Numbered from the stretch's first letter, positions 9,269 through 17,873 are shown. The stretch is 64,000 bases of DNA from Pedobacter xixiisoli (GCF_900215335.1 NZ_OCMT01000004.1:372001-436000); one strand, 5' to 3'. Notes: generated by a model not told the origin, from the letters alone. Numbers and translations are program-made.

Positions 9269-9655
9269 ATGGTTACAGCAATCACACAAGGCGTTAAAAT
9301 ATCGGTAGATACCATTTATCAGGATGAACATTCTAATCCTGCCAATGGTCACTACATGTTCGCCTACCGTATCCATATCGAGAACCTTTCTGATTATGAT
9401 ATCCAATTAATGCGCCGCCAATGGTTCATTTTTGATTCTAATGGCGTAGTTAGGGAAGTAGAAGGCGAAGGTGTAGTTGGCGTACAACCTGTAATTGCTG
9501 CTGGAGATAGCTATTCTTACGTATCTGGTTCTAATCTTAAAACAGATATTGGTAGTATGCGAGGCAGATATTTAATGCATCGCAGCGTAGATGATACTGA
9601 ATTTATGGTTGATATTCCCGAATTTGAACTGATTGTTCCTTTTAGGTTGAACTAA
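9269..9655 (+). CDS. apaG: ApaG-domain protein
   Basis: A 128-residue stand-alone ApaG domain, a fibronectin-III-like beta-sandwich. The diagnostic strands are visible: FAYRIHIENLS, IQLMRRQWFI, the GEGVVGVQPVI loop and the C-terminal MRGRYLMH. The family is linked to cobalt and magnesium resistance in Salmonella and may bind pyrophosphate-containing ligands; the molecular role is not settled. It is probably transcribed with dusB. Confidence 0.93.
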   Translation: MVTAITQGVKISVDTIYQDEHSNPANGHYMFAYRIHIENLSDYDIQLMRRQWFIFDSNGVVREVEGEGVVGVQPVIAAGDSYSYVSGSNLKTDIGSMRGRYLMHRSVDDTEFMVDIPEFELIVPFRLN

Positions 9656-9870
9656 TTTCTTTTACCGATTTATCGGGTTGATTTCCTCTATACGTTTTTA
9701 CTCTTTCCTAGTATGCGTAAGCCAAGTCACAGCTAGCTGACTGATGCTTAGTACGTGTATATTCTTGTTGTTGTACGTTTTTTACTCCTTTTAAGACTAT
9801 AAATTGTCGGAGAGACTAATGTTGTTATATTTGAGTATTAACCATTTAAATTCAACATAAACCCATCGAC

Positions 9871-10428
9871 ATGAAACAATTACTTACTCTCATTTTCATT
9901 ACACAAACCTTCGCTTCTTTCGGTCAAGACAAACACAATTACGTTCATTTTAATAAGCTAACCGACATAGAGGGCACTGCTTATGTAATTGCTTCAATCG
10001 AAAATTTAGGGAAAATGTATGACACCAAAAGTCAGTATCTTTTATTCATTAACACTCAAACTGGTGATACCAAACAAGTTGATTTTCCCAAAAGCCCTTA
10101 TATAGAAAAAATTGAACAAATTAAAATTGATAGCTTAGGAATAAACAAAATTGTTATCGCTGCTAAAACAGTTGACCTTGATGGCAAAAATGGCGTCAAT
10201 TGGAATGACCCAAAACAAATTATCGTACTTTCTGTAGACGGAAAAGAGAAAACCCAGTTAACGGACAATAAATTTTATTCTAGACAATGGATAGTTAACA
10301 GACAAACGGGAACAATTGTAGTGACTGGACATTACGACACCAATAACAACAACAAATACGATAAGACAGATAAAAATGAAATCCATATTTACGACCTAAA
10401 GACGCTTAAATTAATTAGAAAATTATGA
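9871..10428 (+). CDS. Secreted protein of unknown function with one EF-hand-like loop
   Basis: A 185-residue protein with a signal peptide (LLTLIFITQTFASFGQ). I do not recognise the family. Strands near the N terminus (YVHFNKL, TAYVIASIENLG) and regularly spaced blade-like repeats suggest a beta-rich fold. Near the C terminus, DTNNNNKYDKTD has the D-x-N-x-N-x-x-x-D spacing of a calcium-binding loop. Its TGA overlaps the ATG of the next gene by 4 bases, so the two are translationally coupled. It starts an accessory run of unknown genes. Confidence 0.8.
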   Translation: MKQLLTLIFITQTFASFGQDKHNYVHFNKLTDIEGTAYVIASIENLGKMYDTKSQYLLFINTQTGDTKQVDFPKSPYIEKIEQIKIDSLGINKIVIAAKTVDLDGKNGVNWNDPKQIIVLSVDGKEKTQLTDNKFYSRQWIVNRQTGTIVVTGHYDTNNNNKYDKTDKNEIHIYDLKTLKLIRKL

Positions 10429-10799
10429 TAGAAGTATTTAAAGAGAAAGGCGAGCAGGTATTCAAAAAGGTAACTACTGATCCCAGATGGGATATTAATG
10501 ACCAAACTTTGTTTAATGTTTTTGGGCTCACCTATTATGGTTACTGTTTTGGAATTGGCAGGTTGGTTTGCTTTCTCGAACCCGAAGATATAAATGCCTT
10601 TGTGCAAGAAAAACTAGAGGAACTAGGTGCAGGAAAAAAGTATGTAAGTGGACTGATTGAATTTGCTTATTCAACATTTACACAATCTACAGAGGGCATT
10701 AATGCGCAATTAGTTGGAATTGGGCACAGCCATTTTACTTCAATAAACACAGATGATTTAGTAAACTCGGTATTTAACAATGCCAAAAGCATAGCATAA
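10425..10799 (+). CDS. Hypothetical cytoplasmic protein
   Basis: A 124-residue protein without signal peptide or clear membrane segment. I do not recognise it. Visible traits are an aromatic stretch (LFNVFGLTYYGYCFGIGRLVCFLEP) and an acidic, helical second half. The start overlaps the preceding stop (ATGA). The next gene begins 11 bases after its stop. Size, lack of secretion signal and company of other small unknown genes recall stand-alone immunity-type proteins, but no motif proves that. Confidence 0.75.
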   Translation: MIEVFKEKGEQVFKKVTTDPRWDINDQTLFNVFGLTYYGYCFGIGRLVCFLEPEDINAFVQEKLEELGAGKKYVSGLIEFAYSTFTQSTEGINAQLVGIGHSHFTSINTDDLVNSVFNNAKSIA

Positions 10800-10810
10800 T
10801 TATCGATTAC

Positions 10811-11161
10811 ATGAAAAATGAACAAGCCCCACCAGTTCAATTCCAATTTATTGATAGTGTTAAAAAATTGATGCTCAATTGGGCTCAAGAAAACGACATT
10901 AAGCTTCATGATATTGATTACGTAGTTCCATTTGTACAAACAGATAAAAGCCTTGCTGTATGGTTATTTTATGATACCGACAATACAATGAACTTTTTTA
11001 AGAACAATGGGACAACCGAAACTGTTAAGCTTAAATACCTACAATTATTAGCCGAGCTCAATTATCCAGCAGATTATTTAAATGAAGTTAGTTTTTTTAT
11101 TGATTCAAACGAGAATATAAAGACACATTTTAGAGGCAGCAACTTTTATAGGCTACGTTAA
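10811..11161 (+). CDS. Hypothetical cytoplasmic protein
   Basis: A 116-residue soluble protein of unknown family. It has an N-terminal amphipathic helix (FQFIDSVKKLMLNWAQEN), then a strand region (YVVPFVQTDKSLAVWLFYDTD), which looks like a small alpha/beta fold. It sits 11 bases after the preceding gene and 32 before the next in the same orientation, so it is part of one transcription unit. No function can be assigned from the sequence. Confidence 0.75.
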   Translation: MKNEQAPPVQFQFIDSVKKLMLNWAQENDIKLHDIDYVVPFVQTDKSLAVWLFYDTDNTMNFFKNNGTTETVKLKYLQLLAELNYPADYLNEVSFFIDSNENIKTHFRGSNFYRLR

Positions 11162-11193
11162 GAGCTAGCTCGAAAACAAATAAAGTAAAATAT

Positions 11194-11784
11194 ATGGACA
11201 ACAATGAGCAAAACCCAGAATATCAACTTTTATTAAACCGTCTTCAAGACCCGAATGTAAATAAATGGGAAAAATCAAAAATTAGGGCAAAACTAGGCAT
11301 CTATTTAAAATTGGAAGAAGGGGATTTTGATAAACCTCATGATCACAATTACTCCACCTTTTTCTACGATTATATTAGCGACCATATTGGAAGGCTTAAA
11401 AAGAACGATGCCTCTTTTCAGTTTGATCATTTACCACAACCTATAAAAACTATCTACTACTTATGGGGCTTTTCTTCTGTATTTGAAAGTGATGGATTTA
11501 AAGATTATGCTGAAAGTGCATTAGACGAGTACGAAAAAAGGAATGGCTATTCGCTTCGTGATGATAAAACCAATATTTTAAACGGTCTTGAAATTTTAGG
11601 TTTAACAGAGGATAAAAAACTACTGGAAGATATCTGGAGCAAAACTGAAAACATTACTGATGATGAAATTACAAAATTGCAACAAAGGTTTTGGGACGCT
11701 GATTATAAAGCTGACTTTGAGGCACGTTTAACAAACTTTATCAAAGATCATCCTAAGGAATTATTAGAACTGCAAAACCTATAA
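11194..11784 (+). CDS. Hypothetical protein, possible DUF4375/DMP19-like
   Basis: A 196-residue acidic, helical, soluble protein. The segment LPQPIKTIYYLWGFSSVFESDGF followed by a helix and LNGLEILGLTEDKKLLEDI resembles the DMP19/DUF4375 pattern, in which a short LP-x-P-x-x-T-x-Y-x-x-W motif leads into an (N)GGF-like loop. The match is from memory and only partial, and the usual NGG is DG here. DMP19-type proteins are reported as nucleic-acid mimics or immunity-like proteins. It is the last of three small cytoplasmic genes. Confidence 0.7.
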   Translation: MDNNEQNPEYQLLLNRLQDPNVNKWEKSKIRAKLGIYLKLEEGDFDKPHDHNYSTFFYDYISDHIGRLKKNDASFQFDHLPQPIKTIYYLWGFSSVFESDGFKDYAESALDEYEKRNGYSLRDDKTNILNGLEILGLTEDKKLLEDIWSKTENITDDEITKLQQRFWDADYKADFEARLTNFIKDHPKELLELQNL

Positions 11785-11866
11785 AGCCGCATTTAATACT
11801 TTTAATTGATGTTGATAGCTTGTCGCATAGTAAGAAATTTTTAAACTTAAAACCACAGGTACATTA

Positions 11867-12676
11867 GTGAAAAAGCCATACATGCTCGTTTTAATTCTCA
11901 CCTGCCTTTCTTTTTCATTTCAATCTTGTGAGGATAGATCAAAGCCGAAAGAGATCCAAGAAGCAAAAAAATCTGATGCTGCTACAAAGAAAGTAATACC
12001 CACAGACGAGATTGTGAATGAGTTTTACGATGCTATTTTTGATAAGGATAACCAAAAGGTTAGCCAGATGTTGGGAACTTCCTTTCCAGCTGATTATCTG
12101 CCAAAAAACAAAATTAGTCCGTTACAGGCTTTAATTTGGTCGTCTGACGATGCTGATTTAGCCAAACAATTGATAGAAGGTGGAGCGAATTTCAATAGCA
12201 AAGACAATCCTGCAGTATTGATTGCTTGTGAATATAAAAGACTAGAAACTCTGAAATATCTTATAGCAAAAGGGAGTGACATCAAACAAACCGAGGCCTT
12301 TAATAAAGCAGGATTCTATCAATTTTATGAAGGTGCAAAGGTACTGTTACTTAAAGGTGCTAATCAAGAAAAAGGCGATATAAGAGGAAAAATTTGGGTG
12401 TATGAACAAGCAGTAACCAAATCTGATTATGAAGTACTCAAAGCGCTTAAACTAACCAAAGAAGAGATCAACCAACACAGCTGCGATGGAGAAACAGCGC
12501 TGATTATTGCCGTAAAGCAAAACAACCCTAAAATGGTAGAATATCTAATTAAAAGAGGTGCCAACAAGAACAAACCTGAAACTTTTGATTGCGGAGACGA
12601 TATCCACTATGGCAAAACACCAATCCAAATTGCGAAAGAACACAACTTTCGAGAAATTGCTGCGTTGATTGAATAA
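11867..12676 (+). CDS. Ankyrin-repeat lipoprotein
   Basis: A 269-residue predicted lipoprotein: the signal peptide LVLILTCLSFSF is followed by a lipobox ending QSC. The GTG at 11867 is chosen as the start because it gives the positively charged MKKPY before the hydrophobic core; the ATG at 11882 would remove it. Four ankyrin-type repeats can be read, the clearest being SPLQALIWSSDDADLAKQLI and GETALIIAVKQNNPKMVEYL with GGANFN or GANKNK turns. It should act by protein-protein contact at the membrane. Its stop overlaps the frame upstream of the next gene, which starts 10 bases later. Confidence 0.85.
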   Translation: MKKPYMLVLILTCLSFSFQSCEDRSKPKEIQEAKKSDAATKKVIPTDEIVNEFYDAIFDKDNQKVSQMLGTSFPADYLPKNKISPLQALIWSSDDADLAKQLIEGGANFNSKDNPAVLIACEYKRLETLKYLIAKGSDIKQTEAFNKAGFYQFYEGAKVLLLKGANQEKGDIRGKIWVYEQAVTKSDYEVLKALKLTKEEINQHSCDGETALIIAVKQNNPKMVEYLIKRGANKNKPETFDCGDDIHYGKTPIQIAKEHNFREIAALIE

Positions 12677-12686
12677 ATCTACACCT

Positions 12687-13103
12687 ATGAAAAATTTAAA
12701 AATAGCACTCTTCTTTCCTTCAATAATAATGCTGGTATCAATCGCTCAGGCGCAAACCATCCCCGACAACATTAAATCAGCATTTAAGGGCACCTGGGCG
12801 TACGAGCAATATGGACATACCAATACCATTGTCATCAAATTTGAGAAAGGAAAAAACTATGCTACCTTTTTAGATATTGGCACTGGCGAGGCTCCCACAG
12901 AAACTTTTCAAGCAAAGGTGAAAAAAAACCTACTTTTTATCCCAGCACAACACCATAAAAACGATGTAAATATCGAGATGGAGGTGATTAAAGGTAAGTT
13001 ATATTTTAGGCAACAGTTGGTAATTTGGGATGCCGAAGGAAATGCTATCCCTACTAAAAGCAATTTTAAGACAGAGCAGATTTTTAAGCGAGTTAAGCCC
13101 TAA
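12687..13103 (+). CDS. Small secreted protein of unknown function
   Basis: A 138-residue exported protein with a signal peptide (LKIALFFPSIIMLVSIAQAQ). The ATG at 12687 is preferred to the in-frame TTG at 12669, which lies inside the ankyrin gene. The mature part is beta-rich (GTWAYEQYGHTNTIVIKFEKG) and resembles a small lipocalin-like or YodA-like barrel in style, but I cannot name the family. It is 10 bases after the ankyrin lipoprotein gene and probably in the same operon. Confidence 0.75.
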   Translation: MKNLKIALFFPSIIMLVSIAQAQTIPDNIKSAFKGTWAYEQYGHTNTIVIKFEKGKNYATFLDIGTGEAPTETFQAKVKKNLLFIPAQHHKNDVNIEMEVIKGKLYFRQQLVIWDAEGNAIPTKSNFKTEQIFKRVKP

Positions 13104-13118
13104 TTATTTTGAAATTTA

Positions 13119-13925
13119 ATGGATTCATCTTTCATTAGAAAATTATACATCCCGGTACAGCCTACTGTCAAATCTTATGGTAAGGTTAGCTATCAAGAGT
13201 TCTTGCCAGATCTACAATTACAACCTTTCATTTATTGTTATTGGCAGTTAAAAACAAACGAAAGACTAGCAGAGCCTTTCAATTATCGGGTGGTAGCTGA
13301 TGGATGTATTGACATTTTCTTTGAACTAAACGAGCCTAGCGAAAATTTTGTGATGGGCTTCTGTAAGAAATATACCGAATTCCAACTAAATGAAGAATTT
13401 AACTATGTAGGCATTCGATTTCTTCCTACTATGTTCCCTCAATTATTTAAGGTAGATGCATCTAGTATCAGCAATAAAGCAGAACAACTGCATACTACAC
13501 TACCTCAGGTAGCTTCATTTATCCAATCAAATTTCCACACTACTGTGGATATCAAATCTGTCATTAAATTATTGGATGTATTTCTTTTGGAGCAGCTTTC
13601 TGAGGCAGATTTCCAGAATGATTCCCGTCTTTACAATGCGATTTCAATCATCATGAAAAACTATGGTATTATTGATTTAGAAACTATTGATACAGGTGTT
13701 AGCCATAGGCAACTGCGTAGACTCTTTTATTTCTATATTGGCGATTCGATGAAGACTTTCAGCAAGGTGGTCCGTTTTCAAAACATATTAAGAGCTAAAC
13801 CATCCACGCAAAGTTTACGAGCAAATAAACTATTCTTCGATGCTGGTTTCTTCGACCAAGCGCATTTCATTAAAGATTTTAAGCACTTTTATGGTGTAAC
13901 ACCAAGTAGGGCTTTTGGAAGATAA
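13119..13925 (+). CDS. AraC-family transcriptional regulator
   Basis: A 268-residue regulator. The N-terminal half matches the DUF6597-type sensory domain common in Bacteroidota AraC proteins (FLPDLQLQPFIYCYWQLK, VADGCIDIFFEL, YVGIRFLPTMF). The C-terminal third is the double helix-turn-helix domain, with the second helix-turn-helix visible as FFDAGFFDQAHFIKDFKHFYGVTPSRAF. The inducer is unknown. The adjacent VOC gene, 141 bases downstream in the same orientation, is a plausible partner or target. Confidence 0.92.
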   Translation: MDSSFIRKLYIPVQPTVKSYGKVSYQEFLPDLQLQPFIYCYWQLKTNERLAEPFNYRVVADGCIDIFFELNEPSENFVMGFCKKYTEFQLNEEFNYVGIRFLPTMFPQLFKVDASSISNKAEQLHTTLPQVASFIQSNFHTTVDIKSVIKLLDVFLLEQLSEADFQNDSRLYNAISIIMKNYGIIDLETIDTGVSHRQLRRLFYFYIGDSMKTFSKVVRFQNILRAKPSTQSLRANKLFFDAGFFDQAHFIKDFKHFYGVTPSRAFGR

Positions 13926-13938
13926 TTATGTATAAAAA

Positions 13939-14002
13939 AACCATTAAGGAATTAAGATTAGTTAAGAATATATTTTAATTTTTCCTTAGCTTCTTAATGT
14001 TT
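13939..14002. repeat. Imperfect inverted repeat (AACCATTAAGGA family)
   Basis: The left arm reads AACCATTAAGGAATTAAG and the right arm CCTTAGCTTCTTAATGTTT, near complements around an AT-rich loop. A related degenerate copy lies at 34648-34717. It follows the AraC gene and may also end transcription. Confidence 0.6.
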
Positions 14003-14066
14003 AAAATATCTAATTAAGTCCGATTTTTACAATTTTTGCAAAGCCCGATTATCGAATTTTGTTTTC

Positions 14067-14522
14067 ATGATGTCGTTAACAAAATATCTAATAGTAATCA
14101 TGTTCGCCCTAACAAGCAACATGTACTGTCAAACTAAAAACGAAAAAACTATGAAACTAAATGCAGGTGTTGTTACCGAAAAACTAGCCGAAACCAAGAA
14201 GTTTTACACCGAGGTTTTAAACTTCGGTGTTACTTTCGAGAACGAGTTTTATTTATTACTTCATACTCCAAATAAAACTGCTGAAATCAGCTTTTTACTA
14301 CCCAACCATCCTTCGCAGCAGTCCTTATTTCATGCGCCTTTTAATGGCCACGGAATGTATTTAACCATCGAGGTTGATGACGTTGATGCTTTATATCAAA
14401 ATTTAAAAAAGAAAGGTGTAAACATTAAAATAGACTTAAGAAATGAACCTTGGGGCGATAGGCATTTTGCTATTCAAGACCCCAATGGAATTGGAATTGA
14501 TTTGGTAAAATATGCTCCGTAA
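14067..14522 (+). CDS. VOC (glyoxalase/bleomycin resistance) family protein
   Basis: A 151-residue protein. The VOC core runs from MKLNAGVVTEKLAETKKFY through GHGMYLTIEVDDVDALYQ to the C-terminal GDRHFAIQDPNGIGIDLV, with the typical paired beta-alpha-beta-beta-beta units. The 28-residue leader (YLIVIMFALTSNMYCQ) looks like a signal peptide, unusual for this mostly cytoplasmic family; if the ATG at 14151 were the start the protein would be a standard cytoplasmic VOC domain. A single domain of this size would work as a dimer. The substrate is unknown; it is next to an AraC regulator. Confidence 0.85.
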   Translation: MMSLTKYLIVIMFALTSNMYCQTKNEKTMKLNAGVVTEKLAETKKFYTEVLNFGVTFENEFYLLLHTPNKTAEISFLLPNHPSQQSLFHAPFNGHGMYLTIEVDDVDALYQNLKKKGVNIKIDLRNEPWGDRHFAIQDPNGIGIDLVKYAP

Positions 14523-14617
14523 TATAGTCTTTCCATTATCCAAATTTCGATATATTACCATTATAGTATTTAAATTATCTTTACATCTGTCTCATAAAAG
14601 TAATGAGATTAAAAAAA

Positions 14618-14857
14618 ATGGAAGAAAAGAATAAATTCATTATCTACAATAATACTAATGGACAAGTTAAGGTTGATGTCTTTTTTAGAAAATGAAACAG
14701 TATGGCTTACTCAAAAGTATGGCGGAGCTTTTTGGTATAACAAATAAAACCATCAGTGAGCACTTGGGTAATATATATGGAACTAACGAATTGCAACGCG
14801 AATCAACTGTCCGGAATTTCCGGACAGTTCAACAAGAAGGTGAGCGATTGGTAAATA
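14618..14857 (+). pseudogene. Broken RhuM-family gene, two frameshifts, truncated
   Basis: The intact frame starts MEEKNKFIIYNNTNGQVKVDVF and stops at 14693-14695. Across frames, the parts read KVDVF / LENETVWLTQK / SMAELFGITNKTISEHL, then FRTVQQEGERLVNRD, which is the order of the RhuM family N-terminal DNA-binding-like region. One extra T in the run at 14681-14686 causes the first shift, and one missing A near 14713-14716 the second. After about residue 78 the homology stops and IS3-type sequence begins. RhuM genes usually reach over 300 codons, so most of the gene is gone. Confidence 0.8.
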
Positions 14858-14987
14858 GAGACCTATATCGATTACTATAATAACGACGGAATAAAACTCA
14901 ATTTAAACAGAATGAGCCCGATAAAATATCGGGCTCATCATTATCAATTTTAATTATTTAATTTATCTAACTTTTTGGGCGCAGTCT
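14858..14987 (+). mobile_element. 3' remnant of an IS3-family (IS150-like) insertion sequence
   Basis: One frame at 14858-14953 reads ETYIDYYNNDGIKLNLNRMSPIKYR and then stops. That is the C-terminal end of an IS3-type integrase-core transposase, where YIxYYNxxRIxLxLxGxSPxxYR is conserved. Just downstream, TATCTAACTTTTTGGGCGCA at 14964-14983 resembles the right terminal inverted repeat of this IS group (CAACTTTTTGGGGGCA type). No other part of the element remains. The left side abuts the RhuM remnant directly. Confidence 0.75.
14912..14938. terminator. Perfect 12-bp palindrome in the IS remnant
   Basis: ATGAGCCCGATA, a 3-base loop, then TATCGGGCTCAT. It encodes the MSPIKYRAH end of the transposase fragment and at the same time forms a strong hairpin. 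With few T residues after it, it is only a possible terminator. Confidence 0.5.
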
Positions 14988-15009
14988 ATAAGCTATCCTT
15001 TTTTTGCTT

Positions 15010-15705
15010 TTACTCCCTACTTCTACCAAATAACATTGATGCGTAGTATAATAAATTGGCCAATGCGCCTAAAGCAGCAACTACGTAAGTCATGGCGGCC
15101 CACCATAAGGCATCTTTAGCTTGTACGTTTTCTTCGGCTGTTTGCATTACCCCGCGGTTATTTTTTAACCACAATAGCGCTCTATTACTGGCATCAAACT
15201 CTACCGGCAGCGTAACAATACTGAAAAGCGTAATTACCGCCAACCCTACTACCCCAATACCTAAAACTATTGGATTGCCAGTAAAACCTATGAGTAGTAC
15301 ACCAATAAGTAATACCCATTGTAATAGGTTAGATGAAATGCTCACAATAGGTACCATATTAGAGCGAAATTGCAGCCAGCCATAGCTTTTTGCATGTTGT
15401 ATCGCATGTCCACATTCGTGAGCGGCAACAGCAGCTGCAGCTACACTTCTTCCATAATATACGTCTGTACTTAAGTTTACGGTCATGTCACCCGGATTAT
15501 AGTGATCCGTTAATTGACCTTCTGAGCTGAGTACTTTTACATTGTAAATTCCATTATCATGTAGCATCTTTTCTGCTACCTCCTTGCCCGAAAAGCCTGA
15601 GTTAAGCTGCATTTCGGCATATTTAGAGAACTTGTTTCTGAAACGCCACTGTACAAACATACTAAGCAGAAGTATCGGAACTATTAAAATCAAATATGTT
15701 TCCAT
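15010..15705 (-). CDS. Membrane zinc metallopeptidase, YugP type
   Basis: A neutral zinc metallopeptidase of the YugP family (Peptidase_Zn_2), about 231 residues. The HExxH-type motif appears as AAHECGHAIQHA and the segment VEFDASNRALLWL carries the third ligand region. Four membrane segments are visible, one at the N terminus and the rest after the active site. The start is taken at METYLILIVPIL; an in-frame ATG eight codons upstream (15729) is also possible. The substrate is not known. It is divergent from the FAD oxidoreductase gene. Confidence 0.92.
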   Translation of the reverse strand: METYLILIVPILLLSMFVQWRFRNKFSKYAEMQLNSGFSGKEVAEKMLHDNGIYNVKVLSSEGQLTDHYNPGDMTVNLSTDVYYGRSVAAAAVAAHECGHAIQHAKSYGWLQFRSNMVPIVSISSNLLQWVLLIGVLLIGFTGNPIVLGIGVVGLAVITLFSIVTLPVEFDASNRALLWLKNNRGVMQTAEENVQAKDALWWAAMTYVVAALGALANLLYYASMLFGRSRE

Positions 15706-15787
15706 TTTATTAATGTTTGTGTTATCCATTTCGCTAAATCAAAAAGTGTTCCCATATTTATATGAAATATTTTTTTTACAATTTTTA

Positions 15788-16927
15788 ATGGAAACCCTTA
15801 ACCTATCTTACTGGGAAAAAACTAGTTTCTATAATTCCGATGTAATCATTATAGGTAGTGGTATCGTGGGATTGAATGCAGCTATTACCATCAAAAAACA
15901 ACAGCCTAATGTTAGCGTAACTATCTTGGAAAGGGGTTTCTTACCTGCTGGTGCAAGTACTAAAAATGCTGGTTTTGCCTGTTTCGGGAGTCTTTCCGAA
16001 TTAATTGAGCAGGAAAAAAGTGGTACAATTGCACTTCAAGAACTTATTGGAAAACGTTGGAAAGGTTTACAAAAGTTACGTTCGTTGGTGGGAGATAGCA
16101 GACTAGATTTTCAAATTAATGGAGGTTTTGAGCTTTTTAAACCAACGCAATCTGCTCTGAGTGAAGAATGTGTATCAAAAATTGGGCATTTTAATGATAT
16201 CATACAGGATATTACCAATGAGAAGACTGCTTTTAGCATCGCAAATTCTAGGATAGAAACTTTTGGCTTTGAAGGAATTGATTGCTTAATTGAGAATAAG
16301 TTAGAAGCACAGTTAAATCCTGGCCAAATGATTAAGGCACTTACCGAGCTTGCTATTTCTTTACGTGTAACCATTTTAAATAGCTGTACAGTTCATCGTT
16401 TTGAAGAAAGCGATACGTCTTTGTTGGTGTCTACTTCACAGGGTGAGTTTAAATGTAAAAAACTACTGTTCTGCACCAATGCTTTTGCGAGTCAACTTTT
16501 GCCGCAGTTAGATTTGAAACCTGGCCGTGGGCAAGTATTGATTACCAAACCTATCGAAAATTTGAAATTGAAAGGTACCTTCCATTACGATAAGGGCTAT
16601 TACTATTTCAGAAATGTTGGCGATAGGGTTTTGCTCGGCGGTGGTAGAAACCTAGATTTTTTTACTGAAGAAACCCACCAATTTGGCGAAACACCTTTGG
16701 TACAAAATACGTTGATTCGCTTGTTAAAAGAAGTGATTTTACCTAATACAGCTTTTGAAATAGACCAAAAATGGAGTGGCATTATGGCTTTTGGTCCAGA
16801 ACTATCTCCAATAATTAAGGAAGTAAGTACTAATGTATTTTGTGCGGTAAGATGCAATGGAATGGGCATTGCAATTGGTAGTCAAACTGTCGAAGAAGCT
16901 GGTGAAATGGTGTTGAAGAGTATTTAA
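15788..16927 (+). CDS. FAD-dependent oxidoreductase (DAO family)
   Basis: A 379-residue D-amino-acid-oxidase-type flavoprotein. The dinucleotide motif is VIIIGSGIVGLNAAI, followed by GASTKNAGFACFG, which resembles the glycine oxidase/DadA pattern, and a C-terminal FAD-contact region (NGMGIAIGSQTVEEAG). The open frame extends upstream to 15584 but would overlap the protease gene on the other strand; the ATG at 15788 fits the family. It likely oxidises an amine or amino acid; the exact substrate is not readable from the sequence. Confidence 0.88.
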   Translation: METLNLSYWEKTSFYNSDVIIIGSGIVGLNAAITIKKQQPNVSVTILERGFLPAGASTKNAGFACFGSLSELIEQEKSGTIALQELIGKRWKGLQKLRSLVGDSRLDFQINGGFELFKPTQSALSEECVSKIGHFNDIIQDITNEKTAFSIANSRIETFGFEGIDCLIENKLEAQLNPGQMIKALTELAISLRVTILNSCTVHRFEESDTSLLVSTSQGEFKCKKLLFCTNAFASQLLPQLDLKPGRGQVLITKPIENLKLKGTFHYDKGYYYFRNVGDRVLLGGGRNLDFFTEETHQFGETPLVQNTLIRLLKEVILPNTAFEIDQKWSGIMAFGPELSPIIKEVSTNVFCAVRCNGMGIAIGSQTVEEAGEMVLKSI

Positions 16928-16960
16928 TTTCATATCAGCTTAATTCAAAGCCAATCGAAT

Positions 16961-17800
16961 CTACTCAAAAACTACCGTCTTATTTCCAACCACAAAAACT
17001 CTATCATCAAATATCAATTCTAAAGCTTTGCTTAATACGGATTTTTCAATTTCCCTACCTGCAATAGCCATCTGCTTTGCTCCATAAGTATGGTTTACGT
17101 GTATAGTTTGTTGATTAATGATGGGTCCTTCATCTAAATCGTTGGTCACAAAATGTGCGGTAGCCCCAATAATTTTTACACCTCTTTTAAAAGCCTGCTG
17201 GTACGGACTGGCACCAATAAATGCGGGCAAAAACGAATGATGTATATTGATAATTTGATGTTTGTATCTAGCTACAAAATTAGGAGAAATGATACGCATG
17301 AATTTGGCCAATACAATATAATCCAGCTCGTATTGGTCTAATTTTTTAATAATTGCACTTTCAAAATCTTCTTTTGAAATATTTTCATGAGAAATATAAT
17401 GAAACGGAACATCCAATTTCTCTGATAGCTCCTTTAGATTTTCATAATTACCAATAACACATTTAACTTCAGCACCTAGTGTTTTAAAATAGTTTCTTAT
17501 CAGGATATCCGATAAACAATGAAATTCCTTAGTCACCAATACTGCGATACTTTTATCCGCTTTCGGCACTACTTCAATCAATGCATTTTGGGGCAATCTT
17601 TCCTGTAATTCTAGCTTCAGCACTTCTGTATTTTCAATACTATTGCTACAAGATATCCTCGCAAAAAAACGTTGCTCCTCTTCATCCACAAATTCACGCA
17701 TTGCGATGATATTAAGCTGATGGCTTGCTAAAATTCTAGTGATATTTGCCACCAAACCTACTTCGTCCTTACATTGTATTAAAACTAAAAGCTTATTCAT
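16961..17800 (-). CDS. purU: Formyltetrahydrofolate deformylase
   Basis: A 279-residue enzyme that hydrolyses 10-formyl-THF to formate and THF, balancing one-carbon pools. An N-terminal ACT domain (LVLIQCKDEVGLVANITRIL) covers residues 1-80, followed by the formyltransferase fold with the Asn-His-Asp catalytic set in IINIHHSFLPAF and ATAHFVTNDLDEGPII. Length is normal. It is convergent with the FAD oxidoreductase, with 33 bases between stops. Confidence 0.95.
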   Translation of the reverse strand: MNKLLVLIQCKDEVGLVANITRILASHQLNIIAMREFVDEEEQRFFARISCSNSIENTEVLKLELQERLPQNALIEVVPKADKSIAVLVTKEFHCLSDILIRNYFKTLGAEVKCVIGNYENLKELSEKLDVPFHYISHENISKEDFESAIIKKLDQYELDYIVLAKFMRIISPNFVARYKHQIINIHHSFLPAFIGASPYQQAFKRGVKIIGATAHFVTNDLDEGPIINQQTIHVNHTYGAKQMAIAGREIEKSVLSKALELIFDDRVFVVGNKTVVFE

Positions 17801-17873
17801 AAGCTAAATATAGTAATCAAACCTTAGCTCGTACATTAATTTCGTTATTTTGTATTCTTATTATCTTAAATAA

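Noticed and set aside
10667..10939. 90-codon minus-strand open frame
   Set aside because: It is antisense to two adjacent + strand genes that are coupled to their neighbours and has no own context.
15584..15787. Upstream extension of the FAD oxidoreductase frame
   Set aside because: It would overlap the YugP gene on the other strand by about 120 bases, and the family start fits the ATG at 15788.
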